From: Corynebacterium simulans
GTDB taxonomy: Bacteria > Actinomycetota > Actinomycetes > Mycobacteriales > Mycobacteriaceae
Assembly (NCBI RefSeq): GCF_001586215.1
Contig: NZ_CP014634.1
Location: 434,001 to 498,000, forward strand
DNA length: 64,000 bases
Reading direction: 5' to 3'
The notes under the pieces were generated by a model. The model saw nothing but the letters and a program-made list of their open reading frames with translations, did not search any database and was not told the origin of the DNA. Every line of letters starts with the position of its first letter. Positions within the stretch are counted from its first letter, which is position 1. Position numbers and translations under genes: made by a program. Positions 9,082 to 18,114 of this stretch are shown here, piece after piece.

Positions 9082-10323
9082 GTGAATCAACCAGCAAACT
9101 CTGCGGAGACGCCCTGGCCCGTAGGCCGGGTCAATGACCAGGTCAAGGGTTGGATCGAGCGTCTCGGGTTCTTGTGGGTCGAAGGCCAATTAACCCAGAT
9201 CAACGTCAAGCGCTCATGGAGACTTTCCTACCTCACTTTGCGCGACGTCGAGCAGGAAAAGTCCGTGCAGCTAACGTGCCCAACTGACATGGTCTTGAAA
9301 ATGCCCACGCCATTAAAAGACGGCGATCGCGTGGTGGTCTACGGCAAGCCCGCCTTTTATGCCGGCCGCGGTTCCTTTTCATTGTGGACCACTGAGATTC
9401 GCCACGTCGGCGTCGGTGATTTGCTAGCACGCATTGAGATGCTGCGCCAACAGCTTGCTGCTGAAGGGCTCTTCGATCCTTCGCGCAAGTTGGCGCTGCC
9501 CTACCTACCTAACAAGGTAGGGCTTATCACCGGCCGCGGCTCTGCTGCTGAACGTGACGTGTTAGCCGTGGCAAAGGACCGCTGGCCGGCAGTGCAATTC
9601 CGCGTCATTAATACCGCGGTGCAGGGAGCGAACACCGTTCCAGAGGTTATCAACGCGTTGGAAACCCTCGATGAGGATCCAGAAGTAGACGTCATCATCA
9701 TCGCCCGTGGCGGCGGTTCTGTCGAAGACCTTCTTCCTTTCTCCGAAGAGGCTCTACAGCGCGCAGTTGCCAGCGCACGCACTCCGGTGGTCTCTGCTAT
9801 TGGCCATGAGCCAGACAATCCAGTGCTCGACAATATTGCAGACCTCCGCGCCGCCACTCCTACTGACGCCGCCAAACGAGTAGTGCCATCGGTTGCTGAG
9901 GAATACGCATTGGTGGATGAAGCGCGTTCCCGCATGGCAGCAGCACTGCGTGGTTGGGTCGAAAGGGAAAGGCGCGGGCTGGAAAATATTCGTTCACGCC
10001 CCGTGCTTGCGGATCCAATGACGCCGATCAACGCACGCCGTGATGAGCTTGAGCGCTCCCGCGCGTTGATGAAGCGCGAGATCACTTACTTGCTCGAGCG
10101 AGAAAAGAACAAGGTCACTGCCCTGCGCGCACAGGTCTCGGCTCTCGGCCCGTCGGCCACCTTGGAACGCGGCTATGCCATCGTCCAAGTCGTGCCGCGT
10201 GATGGTTCGGGCCCAGAGGTTGTGACTTCCTACAAGCAATCACCACCCGGCTCGCAATTGCGTATCCGCGTCGGTGATGGCTCGATTACCGCAGCGGCAA
10301 TGGCTGCCAAACCGGCTGACTAA
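9082..10323 (+). CDS. xseA: Exodeoxyribonuclease VII large subunit
   Basis: A 413-residue large subunit of the bidirectional single-strand exonuclease that removes damaged ssDNA in mismatch and crosslink repair. Residues about 1-110 form the OB-fold ([19 protein letters not shown]). The catalytic domain carries [29 protein letters not shown] and [15 protein letters not shown], the last normally reading GHExD in the family. The C-terminal third is helical and charged, as expected for the XseB-binding arm. The GTG start has GAAAGG about seven bases upstream. It leads an operon with xseB and a small unknown gene. Confidence 0.95.
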   Translation: MNQPANSAETPWPVGRVNDQVKGWIERLGFLWVEGQLTQINVKRSWRLSYLTLRDVEQEKSVQLTCPTDMVLKMPTPLKDGDRVVVYGKPAFYAGRGSFSLWTTEIRHVGVGDLLARIEMLRQQLAAEGLFDPSRKLALPYLPNKVGLITGRGSAAERDVLAVAKDRWPAVQFRVINTAVQGANTVPEVINALETLDEDPEVDVIIIARGGGSVEDLLPFSEEALQRAVASARTPVVSAIGHEPDNPVLDNIADLRAATPTDAAKRVVPSVAEEYALVDEARSRMAAALRGWVERERRGLENIRSRPVLADPMTPINARRDELERSRALMKREITYLLEREKNKVTALRAQVSALGPSATLERGYAIVQVVPRDGSGPEVVTSYKQSPPGSQLRIRVGDGSITAAAMAAKPAD

Positions 10324-10403
10324 CAAACTTCAGTAATCATTCAGCGCTAAAGCGCTTAAGAAGATATAGACCCGAAGCCAAAGACTTAACTAAAGGAGCA
10401 GAC

Positions 10404-10700
10404 ATGAACGAGACAATCGGTACCGGTACTCCCGGCCAGGACGCATTCCCGCCAGTAGAGGAACTTACCTACGAGCAGGCTCGCGATGAGCTCATTGAAA
10501 CCGTCAAGATTCTTGAGCTCGGCCAGATGGGCCTCGACGAGTCTCTGAAGTACTGGGAGCGCGGTGAAGCGCTGGCAAAGGCCTGTGAGGCCCACCTTGA
10601 CGGCGCTGCGCGTCGTGTCGAAAAGGCACTAGATAGTGCCGATAACTCTGAAGATGCCACAGACGCAGAAAGCGCATCATCCAACGAAGGAGAGTACTAA
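10404..10700 (+). CDS. xseB: Exodeoxyribonuclease VII small subunit
   Basis: A 98-residue partner of XseA. The core [21 protein letters not shown] matches the XseB signature, followed by [21 protein letters not shown]; both helices form the coiled coil that binds the large subunit. The last approximately 25 residues are acidic and serine-rich. A strong AAAGGAG ribosome site precedes the ATG. The stop codon TAA overlaps the ATG of the next gene (TAATG), which implies translational coupling. Confidence 0.93.
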   Translation: MNETIGTGTPGQDAFPPVEELTYEQARDELIETVKILELGQMGLDESLKYWERGEALAKACEAHLDGAARRVEKALDSADNSEDATDAESASSNEGEY

Positions 10701-11062
10701 TGCAGATTTACGGCTACCCAGGTGAGCGCGTGGACTTCGTATCAAAGTCCGGTTCTGCCGGTTCCCTGCTCTTTGGAGATCCACGCCATCTTGCAGAGGA
10801 GTTTTTCGGCACGCCGCATACGGCAAGCACGGATGAAATCTCCTATTACTCTGGCTCCATCGTGCTGTGCTTTAAAGAAGGCCGTCTCCGCGAGGTAAAA
10901 ATCTACCCGCAGAACTCCAAGCGCGAACGAGTCGACGTCTACGTTGCTAAGCAGCGCCTGAGCGGCCTAGACGAAGAAACCCTCGCCCAAACGGTAGAAA
11001 CCGCGGGCGAGGGTGTCCAGGTCGAGTTTGCAGACGGCCTTTACTCAGCCACCTTCAGCTAA
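10700..11062 (+). CDS. Conserved hypothetical protein coupled to xseB
   Basis: A 120-residue protein I do not recognise. It has no signal peptide or membrane segment and looks like a small alpha/beta domain: alternating strand-like patches (VDFVSKSG, GSIVLCFKEGRLREVKIYP, VQVEFADGLYSATFS) around a helix RVDVYVAKQRLSGLDEETLAQTVE. The ATG overlaps the xseB stop codon, so it is probably translated together with the exonuclease VII subunits; this hints at, but does not prove, a link to DNA repair. The stop codon overlaps that of the convergent DUF4245 gene by three bases. Confidence 0.75.
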   Translation: MQIYGYPGERVDFVSKSGSAGSLLFGDPRHLAEEFFGTPHTASTDEISYYSGSIVLCFKEGRLREVKIYPQNSKRERVDVYVAKQRLSGLDEETLAQTVETAGEGVQVEFADGLYSATFS

Positions 11063-11694
11063 GGCTGCTGCGAGGTCGGTGCTGAAGCACCGTCCTCCTG
11101 CGCACCAGCTTCGGCTGCCCCGTCCTCATTCACGTGCAGAACCGGTGCCTTGGCGAATGCCTCGATGGTGGTCTCGTAATCCGCTTCAGAGGCGGAGCCG
11201 GACAATACCAGGCGGGAGTCACCTAAATCCGTGATCCATAGTGGACGAACATTAGCGTCGTCGCTTTCTAGGATCTTGACCTTCTTGCCAGCAACCTCAC
11301 GCTCGGATTCGTTGGCACGGTAGTTGGAGTCATAGCCTTTCTCCGCCTCTTCAATAGAGACTTGGGTCTGCGTAGACTCCACATAGCCTTCATCAGCAGT
11401 CAGCCAGCTCACCACGGAGGCGTTCTCCCCCGCCACAGCGGAGCGACGCGCGGCAGTAGGCGCCCAGCCTTCGGGCATCTGTGGGTTACGGATTACTGCC
11501 TCCGTAGCGCGTGCTTCCATCTCTAGGAACGTCGTGGCATCGACATCCTGGACAGGCCCCTTCTTTGTCTCCGGGTTCACGCTACACAAGCCGGTAGCTC
11601 CTACAACAAGGAGCATGGCGATGACGGTCACGCCGAGAGACAAAATAATGTCCCGGGCGCCCTCAAAAATCTTGGGTTTCTCTTCTGCTGCCAC
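11059..11694 (-). CDS. DUF4245 membrane-anchored protein
   Basis: A 211-residue protein with one N-terminal membrane segment (ARDIILSLGVTVIAMLLVVGA) and an extracytoplasmic domain, typical of actinobacterial DUF4245 (Rv1100-like). The GTG at 11694 (VAAEEKPKIFEGARDI) was chosen because relatives begin with similar residues; the longer frame adds an unconserved stretch. An AATACT box lies six bases before that GTG, so the message may be leaderless. The C-terminal 25 residues are Ala/Glu/Ser-rich and poorly conserved. It is divergent from glpX, the arrangement I recall from mycobacteria. Function unknown. Confidence 0.8.
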   Translation of the reverse strand: MAAEEKPKIFEGARDIILSLGVTVIAMLLVVGATGLCSVNPETKKGPVQDVDATTFLEMEARATEAVIRNPQMPEGWAPTAARRSAVAGENASVVSWLTADEGYVESTQTQVSIEEAEKGYDSNYRANESEREVAGKKVKILESDDANVRPLWITDLGDSRLVLSGSASEADYETTIEAFAKAPVLHVNEDGAAEAGAQEDGASAPTSQQP

Positions 11695-11916
11695 GCGACC
11701 AGTATTCCACGTACCCAAGCGCACAACGAAAAGCTGGGGCGAACTCAAATTCTTGTGCTGCGAATTTTCTACTTCACTGCCCCCGGGATCGGGCAAAGCC
11801 CTCAATCGGGGGCACCAACCTGCCTAAAAATCCATTCAAAAGTGCAAGAATAGGAAACAGTGCCCTGGAAGGTTCCAGCGGCGAGACAGAAAGAGAATGG
11901 AAGGCAGCCTAAACAC

Positions 11917-12930
11917 ATGTCCGAAAACACTTCTTACATGCCAGATCGCAACCTCGCTATGGAGCTGGTTCGCGTCACTGAGGCCGCAGCTTTGGCCTCC
12001 GGCCGCTGGGTAGGCCGTGGCAAGAAGAATGAGGGCGATGGCGCAGCTGTGGATGCAATGCGCAAGCTCATCAACTCCGTCGCAATGAACGGCGTTGTGG
12101 TCATCGGCGAGGGCGAAAAGGACGAAGCCCCGATGCTGTTCAACGGCGAAGAAGTGGGCACCGGCGAGGGCGCTGCAATGGACATCGCAGTTGACCCGGT
12201 CGACGGCACCCGCCTGATGGCAGAGGGCCGTCCGAACGCTATTTCCGTCATCGCTGCCGCAGAGCGTGGCACCATGTATGACCCGTCCGCCGTCTTCTAC
12301 ATGAACAAGATTGCTGTCGGCCCAGCTGGCGTCGGCGCAATCGACATCAACCAGTCCGTTGAGTGGAACATCAACTCCGTTGCTAAGAAGCTCGGCATCA
12401 AGGCTGCCGACCTCACCGTCGTTGTACTGGACCGCCCGCGCCACCAGGACCTTATCGATCAGATCCGCGCTGCCGGCGCAAAGGTTCGTCTCATCATGGA
12501 CGGCGACGTCGCAGGCGCAATCGCTACTTGCCAAGATTCCAACTCCATCGACATGATGATGGGCGTCGGCGGCACCCCTGAGGGCATCATCACCGCTTGC
12601 GCTATGAAGTGCATGGGCGGCGAAATCCAAGGCAAGCTATGGCCGAAGGATGAGGAAGAAGCCGAAAAGGCTCGCCAGGCTGGCCACGACTTGAACCGCG
12701 TTCTGAGCACCGACGATCTAGTTTCCTCCGATAACTGCTACTTCGCTGCTACCGGCGTTACCAACGGTGACATGCTGCGCGGTGTTTCCTACCGTGCAAA
12801 CGGCGCCACTACCCGTTCCCTGGTTATGCGCTCCAAGTCCGGCACCATCCGCTACATCGATTCCGTACACAAGCTGGCCAAGCTGCAGGAGTACTCCGTT
12901 ATTGATTACTCCAACGCAGCGGATGCCTAA
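11917..12930 (+). CDS. glpX: Class II fructose-1,6-bisphosphatase
   Basis: A 337-residue GlpX enzyme that hydrolyses fructose-1,6-bisphosphate to fructose-6-phosphate, the committing gluconeogenic step; corynebacteria and mycobacteria rely on this class. Metal and substrate motifs are intact: [11 protein letters not shown] (about residues 66-76), DPVDGTRLM and [12 protein letters not shown], and the C-terminal [22 protein letters not shown] 11917 starts [17 protein letters not shown], aligning with the known corynebacterial N-terminus and preceded by GGAAGG. The unusually high GAG/AAG codon bias fits strong expression. The fumC gene follows on the same strand. Confidence 0.95.
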   Translation: MSENTSYMPDRNLAMELVRVTEAAALASGRWVGRGKKNEGDGAAVDAMRKLINSVAMNGVVVIGEGEKDEAPMLFNGEEVGTGEGAAMDIAVDPVDGTRLMAEGRPNAISVIAAAERGTMYDPSAVFYMNKIAVGPAGVGAIDINQSVEWNINSVAKKLGIKAADLTVVVLDRPRHQDLIDQIRAAGAKVRLIMDGDVAGAIATCQDSNSIDMMMGVGGTPEGIITACAMKCMGGEIQGKLWPKDEEEAEKARQAGHDLNRVLSTDDLVSSDNCYFAATGVTNGDMLRGVSYRANGATTRSLVMRSKSGTIRYIDSVHKLAKLQEYSVIDYSNAADA

Positions 12931-12957
12931 AGGGTATTAAGCCCCGCTTTTGCATTT

Positions 12958-12989
12958 GGTGCACGCCCTTTTCAGCACGGACGTGCACC
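12958..12989. repeat. 7-bp inverted repeat downstream of glpX
   Basis: GGTGCAC (12958-12964) and GTGCACC (12983-12989) are perfect inverted copies 18 bases apart. There is no T-run after the second arm, so it is more likely a regulator site or part of a larger structured region than a simple terminator. Confidence 0.4.
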
Positions 12990-13044
12990 TTGCACATTCG
13001 CACGCTTTTTAGTCCATACTGGTTTTAGTGAGGCGTGACTTCCA

Positions 13045-13128
13045 GCACCATTATGGTGCCGGTTGATACAAATCTTATTATTGCGTTTACTGCCGGAAGG
13101 GACACGTTAGTCCGACTCCCTCCCGGCA
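13045..13128 (+). promoter_or_regulatory. Structured leader region upstream of fumC
   Basis: Two potential hairpins lie in the 250-base gap before fumC. The first is a perfect 6-bp stem with loop TTA (GCACCA 13045-13050, TGGTGC 13054-13059). The second has 12-base arms with 11 matches (TGCCGGAAGGGA 13091-13102, TCCCTCCCGGCA 13117-13128). Neither is followed by a U-run, so they are not ordinary terminators. They could be a structured 5' UTR or a small RNA; no known riboswitch class was recognised. Confidence 0.45.
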
Positions 13129-13179
13129 CAATCGCTAAATGAACATCTTTATTCAACACATAATTTTGAGGTGGATTTC

Positions 13180-14580
13180 ATGACTGAGTACCGCATTGAA
13201 CACGACACCATGGGTGAAGTGAAGGTTCCTGTTGATGCTCTGTGGCGCGCACAGACCCAGCGTGCTGTAGAAAACTTCCCGATTTCCGGCCGCGGGCTTG
13301 AGGCCGCTCAGATTCGCGCTTTGGGCCTGCTGAAGGCAGCTTGCGCACAGGTCAACAAGGATTCCGGCACACTCGATGCGGACAAGGCTGACGCAATCAT
13401 CGCTGCAGCGAAGGAAATCGCTGAGGGCAAGCACGACGCTGCTTTCCCAATCGATGTCTTCCAGACCGGCTCCGGCACCTCCTCCAACATGAACACCAAC
13501 GAGGTCATTGCCTCCATCGCCCACAACAACGGCGTAGAGATTCACCCCAATGACCACGTAAACATGGGCCAGTCCTCCAACGACACCTTCCCTACCGCAA
13601 CCCACGTTGCGGCTACCGAGGCAGCTGTCAACGACCTCATCCCAGGGCTGAAGGTGCTACACGAGTCCCTGAGCGCCAAGGCCAAGGAATTCGCGGACGT
13701 CGTTAAGCCCGGCCGCACCCACCTGATGGACGCAACCCCGATCACCCTGGGCCAGGAGTTCGGTGGCTACGCACGCCAGATCGAGCTCGGTATCGAGCGC
13801 ATCGAAGCCACCCTGCCACGCCTGGGCGAGCTGGCTATCGGCGGCACCGCAACCGGCACCGGCCTGAACACCTCCGCTGACTTCGGCGCAAAGGTCACCG
13901 AAGAGCTCAAGCAGCTCACCGGCGTTGAGCAGCTCAAGGAAGCAGAGAACCACTTCGAAGCTCAGGCGGCGCGCGACGGACTCGTTGAGTTCTCCGGCGC
14001 AATGCGCACCGTTGCGGTATCTCTGAACAAGATTGCCAACGATATCCGCATGATGGGCTCCGGCCCACTGACCGGCCTGGCAGAAATCCACCTGAAGGAT
14101 CTGCAGCCAGGTTCCTCCATCATGCCGGGCAAGGTTAACCCGGTTCTGTGCGAGGCAGCCACCATGGTTTCCGCCCAGGTCATCGGCAACGACGCTGCCG
14201 TTGCATTCGGCGGCGCCAACGGCCACTTCGAGCTGAACGTGTTCATCCCGGTCATGGCACGCAATGTCCTTGAGTCCGCTCGCCTGCTGGCTAACGTCTC
14301 CCGCGTCTTCGCTGAGAAGTGCGTCGACGGCATCGAGGCTAACGAGGAGCGTATGAAGAAGTTCGCTGAGTCCTCTACCTCCATCGTTACCCCGCTGAAC
14401 TCCAAGATCGGCTACGAGAATGCAGCGAAGGCTGCTAAGCACGCACTGCACGAGAAGATCACCGTCCGCGAGGCCGTCATTGACCTGGGCTTCGTCGACG
14501 GCGAGAACCTCACCGAGGAAGAGCTGGACGAGCGCCTCGACGTCTTGTCCATGACCAACCGCGAGCGTGATAGCTTCTAA
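13180..14580 (+). CDS. fumC: Class II fumarate hydratase
   Basis: A 466-residue iron-independent fumarase that interconverts fumarate and L-malate in the TCA cycle. It carries the superfamily signature [11 protein letters not shown] (about residue 315), the catalytic-histidine segment [14 protein letters not shown], and the substrate-binding stretch [19 protein letters not shown] 13180 was preferred over a GTG nine bases upstream because GAGGTGG sits at ideal distance from it. Codon use is strongly biased, as for a highly expressed gene. A clear intrinsic terminator follows at 14619. Confidence 0.96.
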   Translation: MTEYRIEHDTMGEVKVPVDALWRAQTQRAVENFPISGRGLEAAQIRALGLLKAACAQVNKDSGTLDADKADAIIAAAKEIAEGKHDAAFPIDVFQTGSGTSSNMNTNEVIASIAHNNGVEIHPNDHVNMGQSSNDTFPTATHVAATEAAVNDLIPGLKVLHESLSAKAKEFADVVKPGRTHLMDATPITLGQEFGGYARQIELGIERIEATLPRLGELAIGGTATGTGLNTSADFGAKVTEELKQLTGVEQLKEAENHFEAQAARDGLVEFSGAMRTVAVSLNKIANDIRMMGSGPLTGLAEIHLKDLQPGSSIMPGKVNPVLCEAATMVSAQVIGNDAAVAFGGANGHFELNVFIPVMARNVLESARLLANVSRVFAEKCVDGIEANEERMKKFAESSTSIVTPLNSKIGYENAAKAAKHALHEKITVREAVIDLGFVDGENLTEEELDERLDVLSMTNRERDSF

Positions 14581-14618
14581 GTTTTCCACCTAACGGTACT
14601 TTCAAGCAGTACTTTTTA

Positions 14619-14673
14619 GCCTCCCACTGCCTTGCCGCTCGGGTACCCACCCAAGTGCATGACAGCGGGAGGC
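14619..14673 (+). terminator. Intrinsic terminator of fumC
   Basis: Thirteen-base arms with 11 matches (GCCTCCCACTGCC at 14619-14631, GACAGCGGGAGGC at 14661-14673) are followed by TTTTTGC. The loop is about 29 bases and contains a GGTACC palindrome. Confidence 0.75.
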
Positions 14674-14741
14674 TTTTTGCTACCCCAAAAGCATTTGTGA
14701 CCAAGCGCACTGAAAGCGCGCCAGGGACTCAAAAATCACGA

Positions 14742-14784
14742 AGTTTGCACTTGGTGCAAACTTGCACCGGGTGTAATGTTACAC
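14742..14784. promoter_or_regulatory. Cluster of palindromes, probable operator of the TetR gene
   Basis: Three palindromes sit side by side: AGTTTGCAC-TTG-GTGCAAACT (9-bp arms, 14742-14762); TTGCACC-G-GGTGTAA (6 of 7 pairs, 14762-14776); and GTGTAA-TG-TTACAC (14771-14784). They overlap the likely -10 box TGTAAT, so a bound dimer would block transcription. TetR proteins usually bind this sort of site next to their own gene. Confidence 0.65.
14773..14778 (+). promoter_or_regulatory. Probable -10 element of the tetR-MFS operon
   Basis: TGTAAT, five of six matches to TATAAT, with TTGGTG 16 bases upstream as a weak -35. It is inside the palindrome cluster. The ATG at 14776 overlaps this box and therefore cannot be the translation start. 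Confidence 0.5.
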
Positions 14785-14799
14785 AGCGTGCAAGAAGAA

Positions 14800-15411
14800 A
14801 TGTCACTACGCGAGCAGAAGCGACTCAAGACGCGACTGCGTATCGAAGACGCCGCCACTTCCCTGGTGGACAAGCGAGGCTTCGCCGCAGTCACCATTGA
14901 GGAGATCTGCGAAAAAGCGGGGATTTCAAGGCGCACATTCTTTAACTACTTCGATTCCAAAGACTCCGCAGTCTTGGGCGCCCCTAGCGCACTATTTTCC
15001 CAAGACCAACGAGCATATTTCCTTGATACTCCAACGGAAAACCTGCTGCGTTTGACCGTGGAACTTGTCATTTCTCATTTGGACGGGCACCACGCTGACA
15101 AGGCAATTGCAGCAAGGCGGCGCCGCATAGCAAGCGACCCAGATGCTGCCGCGGCGTCGTTTAGCCGCAAACGCGCCAAGTCAACCGAGATTGCAGAACT
15201 CATCACGCTTCGCCTCAAGCAAGAACCGCAGCTACAGCTCATGCCAGAAGTTGCGCCAGAGACAGAAGCATTACTCATCGGAGCCACCGTTAGAGAAGCG
15301 CTTTGGATTGCCACCGCTTCCCCCGAAATCAGCTGCGAACAACCATTTGAGCAAAAGTTCAATGATGCACTCGCACTCCTTATCACTTTCACGAAAGGAC
15401 TGAAATGGTAG
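14800..15411 (+). CDS. TetR-family transcriptional regulator of the adjacent MFS exporter
   Basis: A protein of about 203 residues with an N-terminal TetR helix-turn-helix: EEICEKAGISRRTFFNYFDSKDS is the recognition region with the family F-x-Y-F-x-S-K-D ending. The ligand domain is divergent, as usual. The frame extends to an ATG at 14776, but that codon lies inside the probable -10 box; GTG 14788 or ATG 14800 (MSLREQKRLKTRLRIED) are the realistic starts. The stop overlaps the MFS start by seven bases, so the two are translationally coupled. The palindromes immediately upstream suggest autorepression released by an exported drug-like compound. Confidence 0.88.
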   Translation: MSLREQKRLKTRLRIEDAATSLVDKRGFAAVTIEEICEKAGISRRTFFNYFDSKDSAVLGAPSALFSQDQRAYFLDTPTENLLRLTVELVISHLDGHHADKAIAARRRRIASDPDAAAASFSRKRAKSTEIAELITLRLKQEPQLQLMPEVAPETEALLIGATVREALWIATASPEISCEQPFEQKFNDALALLITFTKGLKW

Positions 15412-17006
15412 ATACCGCCAAGTTGCCGACTAACAACGTCGGCGAGGCGCAGCCAGCACAAGCTGGCGGAAACGAAAAGAAAGAAAACAACGTAGCTCTC
15501 GTTTTCTCCGCCCTCGTTCTCACCATGTTGATGAGCTCCTTGGGCCAAATGATTTTCTCTTCGGCCCTGCCCACTATTGTGGGCGAGCTCGGCGGCGTCG
15601 ACCACATGAGCTGGGTTATCTCCGCTTTCTTGGTCACCATGACCATCGCTATGCCAATCTCTGGCAAGCTGGGCGACATGATGGGCCGCAAGTGGCTCTA
15701 TATCGGCGGCATCGCAGTCTTCGTCGTCGGCTCTGCCATCGGTGGCTTCGCAAATGACATGAACTGGCTCATTTTGGGCCGCGCTGTCCAGGGCTTCGGC
15801 GCTGGCTTCATGATGATTTCCTCCCAGTCCATCATCGCGGAGGTCACCACTGCTCGTGAGCGCGGCAAGTTCATGGGCATCATGGGCGGCGTCTTTGGCC
15901 TTTCTTCCGTTCTGGGCCCAGTCCTCGGCGGCTGGTTCACCGACGGCCCGGGCTGGCGCTGGGGTCTGTGGATGAATATTCCACTTGGTCTGCTCGCCAT
16001 TACCGTGTGCACCATCGTGCTGCACCTGCGCGTTGGCGATACTGACCTGCGTAAGTTCGACGCTCTTGGCGCTACTTTCATCGCTATCACCACCGCTTCC
16101 CTCATCCTCATGACTACTTGGGGCGGCACGCAGTACGAGTGGTCTGACCCAATCATCATTGGCTTGGGCATCACCGTTGTCGTCGGCGCTATTATCACCG
16201 TGATCGTCGAGTCGAAGGCCAAGGAGCCGCTGATTCCGGTTCACCTTTTTAAGAACCGCAACATGGTTCTGACCACCGCAGCCGGTACTGTCCTCGGTCT
16301 GGCAATGTTCGGTGTGCTTGGCTACATGCCAACCTACCTGCAGATGGTTCATACGTTGACCCCAACCAAGGCGGGCCTCATGATGATTCCGATGATGGTA
16401 GGCCTCATCGGCACCTCGACTGCCGTTGGCTTCATCATCGCCCGCACGGGCCACTACAAGATTTACCCAATCATCGGCCTTATCATCACCGCCGGTGCTT
16501 TGTTCTGGATGTCCAAGCTGACCGTGGATACGCCCCTGGTTCAGCTCGGTGCTGAGTTCTTCGTCTTCGGCGTGGGCCTGGGTTTTGTGCAGCAGGTTCT
16601 GGTTCTCATCGTGCAAAACTCCTTCCCTATCGCGCTGGTCGGTACCGCAACGGCTGCCAACAACTTCTTCCGCCAGATTGGTTCCGCAGTTGGTGCTTCC
16701 CTCGTTGGATCCCTGTTCATCCACAACATGAAGGATGAGATGGCAGCCAACATGCCAGCTGCAATCAAGGCCATGGGCCCTGAGGGCGCGCAGTACGCTG
16801 AGCAGTTCGCTTCCGCAACGGGCGGTTCTTCCCGCCTGACCCCGAACATGGTTGCGCACCTTCCGGATGCAATTCAGTCCGTCATCCTCAACGCCTACAA
16901 CGATGGCCTGACTCCGGTCATCTTGCTCATGGTTCCTATGGCCATCGTTGCCCTTCTTTTGGTTCTTCCCATCACGGAAGAGCACCTTAAGGAAGAGATC
17001 TCTTAA
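15405..17006 (+). CDS. DHA2-family (14-TM) MFS multidrug exporter
   Basis: A 533-residue proton-coupled exporter with about 14 membrane segments. It shows the MFS motif A loop GKLGDMMGRKWLY, motif C-like GGVFGLSSVLGPVLGGWFTD of drug:H+ antiporters, and motif B in LGRAVQGFGAGFMMIS. Conserved proline and aspartate at SSALPTIVGELGGVD are typical of EmrB/QacA relatives. The approximately 30-residue N-terminus is polar and cytoplasmic. It overlaps the TetR stop codon, so it is the regulated exporter of a two-gene resistance operon. The substrate cannot be predicted. Confidence 0.92.
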   Translation: MVDTAKLPTNNVGEAQPAQAGGNEKKENNVALVFSALVLTMLMSSLGQMIFSSALPTIVGELGGVDHMSWVISAFLVTMTIAMPISGKLGDMMGRKWLYIGGIAVFVVGSAIGGFANDMNWLILGRAVQGFGAGFMMISSQSIIAEVTTARERGKFMGIMGGVFGLSSVLGPVLGGWFTDGPGWRWGLWMNIPLGLLAITVCTIVLHLRVGDTDLRKFDALGATFIAITTASLILMTTWGGTQYEWSDPIIIGLGITVVVGAIITVIVESKAKEPLIPVHLFKNRNMVLTTAAGTVLGLAMFGVLGYMPTYLQMVHTLTPTKAGLMMIPMMVGLIGTSTAVGFIIARTGHYKIYPIIGLIITAGALFWMSKLTVDTPLVQLGAEFFVFGVGLGFVQQVLVLIVQNSFPIALVGTATAANNFFRQIGSAVGASLVGSLFIHNMKDEMAANMPAAIKAMGPEGAQYAEQFASATGGSSRLTPNMVAHLPDAIQSVILNAYNDGLTPVILLMVPMAIVALLLVLPITEEHLKEEIS

Positions 17007-17304
17007 ATATCACTCACCAGACAAAGAATCGAAGGCTACTAGCGAGGAGCGCTGTGAGCTCCAGTCCCGCATTGCGCTAAACGACGCCACCCTAGAAAAC
17101 AACCTTGGCTATCCCCCCGGGCTTGCTCAAGGAAGTCTTGGCTCTAAATGCTAGCCTGGTCGACGTATGGCACACTCGCGACTATCTGGTCGCACTCGCT
17201 GAGAAAGAAGGAATTGAAATTCCAGCTTTTATCTGCCCTTTTTACTCTATCCCTCAGGGGTTCCATCATCAATGATACCGGTGGCAACACCCTGCATAGA
17301 AAAT
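17007..17304. other. Stretch without intact gene; possible decayed coding remnant
   Basis: No intact gene is supported between the MFS gene and the terminator at 17305. A frame running from about 17098 to 17274 reads with natural-looking protein composition (for example VLALNASLVDVWHTRDYLVA, then LAEKEGIEIPAFI) but has no start codon and is closed by stops on both sides. It may be the leftover of a deleted gene. I could not assign a family. Confidence 0.3.
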
Positions 17305-17340
17305 TCCCGGTCTGAAATAGGAAGCGATTTCAGACCGGGA
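17305..17340. terminator. Strong bidirectional terminator hairpin
   Basis: A perfect 14-bp stem (TCCCGGTCTGAAAT at 17305-17318, ATTTCAGACCGGGA at 17327-17340) with an 8-base loop. On the minus strand it is followed by ATTTTCT, serving the GNAT gene; on the plus strand by GTTCTCTTAT. Confidence 0.8.
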
Positions 17341-17466
17341 GTTCTCTTATATCTTCAGCAATTGCGCCAACCTCAACGCCGCGACATTGACGAGGTCATG
17401 AGGACAATAATGCGCGGTACATTCCCCGCCGCCGAGTTTTCTAGCTCTATTGCCTAGCTAAAAGTC

Positions 17467-18036
17467 CTAATTATTGTTGCCTCGCTCCCGCTCATCTGGC
17501 TTCGGAAGCAGCAGCTCGTAGACGTCGGTGTCGCGCCACTGACCGGCCATCTCGCCGTAGGTCATCTTCGCCATGTGGGAGTAGGTACCGACCTTGACGA
17601 AGCCGCGAGACTTATGTAGGCCTGCGGAACCCTGGTTTTCTGGGAAGATCCACGCGTGGATTGCCCACTTGTGGAGGTCCTTGCAGGTTTCGATGAGCTT
17701 ATCGAGCAGGGCACCGGCGATGCCACGGCCTTGAGCCTCCGCGCTGATGTAGATGGAATCTTCCACCACACCATGGAAGACTGAGCGGGAGGAAATCTGC
17801 GCTGCAGAAACCCAGCCCAATACCTTGGAATCATCGTCTTCCTCAACCGCAACGAAGACCGAGGACATGATCTTTGCACGGGTAAACTGCTCCAGTGTCA
17901 AAGAACGCGTTTCATACGTAGCGTGACCGGTGTTTAGGCCCTCTTCATAAATTGCCCGCATCTGGGGATAGTCGGCCGTAACAAAAGGTCGAATCTTAAA
18001 GTTCTTCGCGGGTTTGTTTTCTGCCATGTGATTCAT
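17467..18036 (-). CDS. GNAT-family N-acetyltransferase (phosphinothricin-acetyltransferase-like)
   Basis: A 189-residue acetyl-CoA-dependent acyltransferase. It has the GNAT acetyl-CoA loop AEAQGRGIAGALLDKLIE (Q/R-x-x-G-x-G/A) around residue 105, the preceding strand VVEDSIYIS, and later ENQGSAGLHKSRGFVKVGT, the characteristic end of the PAT/bar subgroup. That subgroup acetylates methionine sulfoximine, phosphinothricin or related amino-acid analogues, but paralogues act on other amines. A second in-frame ATG is at 18027. The gene stands alone, with a strong terminator about 125 bases downstream. Confidence 0.85.
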   Translation of the reverse strand: MNHMAENKPAKNFKIRPFVTADYPQMRAIYEEGLNTGHATYETRSLTLEQFTRAKIMSSVFVAVEEDDDSKVLGWVSAAQISSRSVFHGVVEDSIYISAEAQGRGIAGALLDKLIETCKDLHKWAIHAWIFPENQGSAGLHKSRGFVKVGTYSHMAKMTYGEMAGQWRDTDVYELLLPKPDERERGNNN

Positions 18037-18114
18037 TATTACAAGACAACTACCTGTACGGCTATATAAACCGGAAAAAGTTAGCTAGCCGCGATCAAGG
18101 AAGACGGTTTAACC

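Noticed and set aside
15075..16985. 636-codon open frame antisense to the tetR-MFS operon
   Set aside because: It mirrors the codon bias of the MFS gene; its protein is His/Asp/Gly-rich with no domain and no ribosome site.
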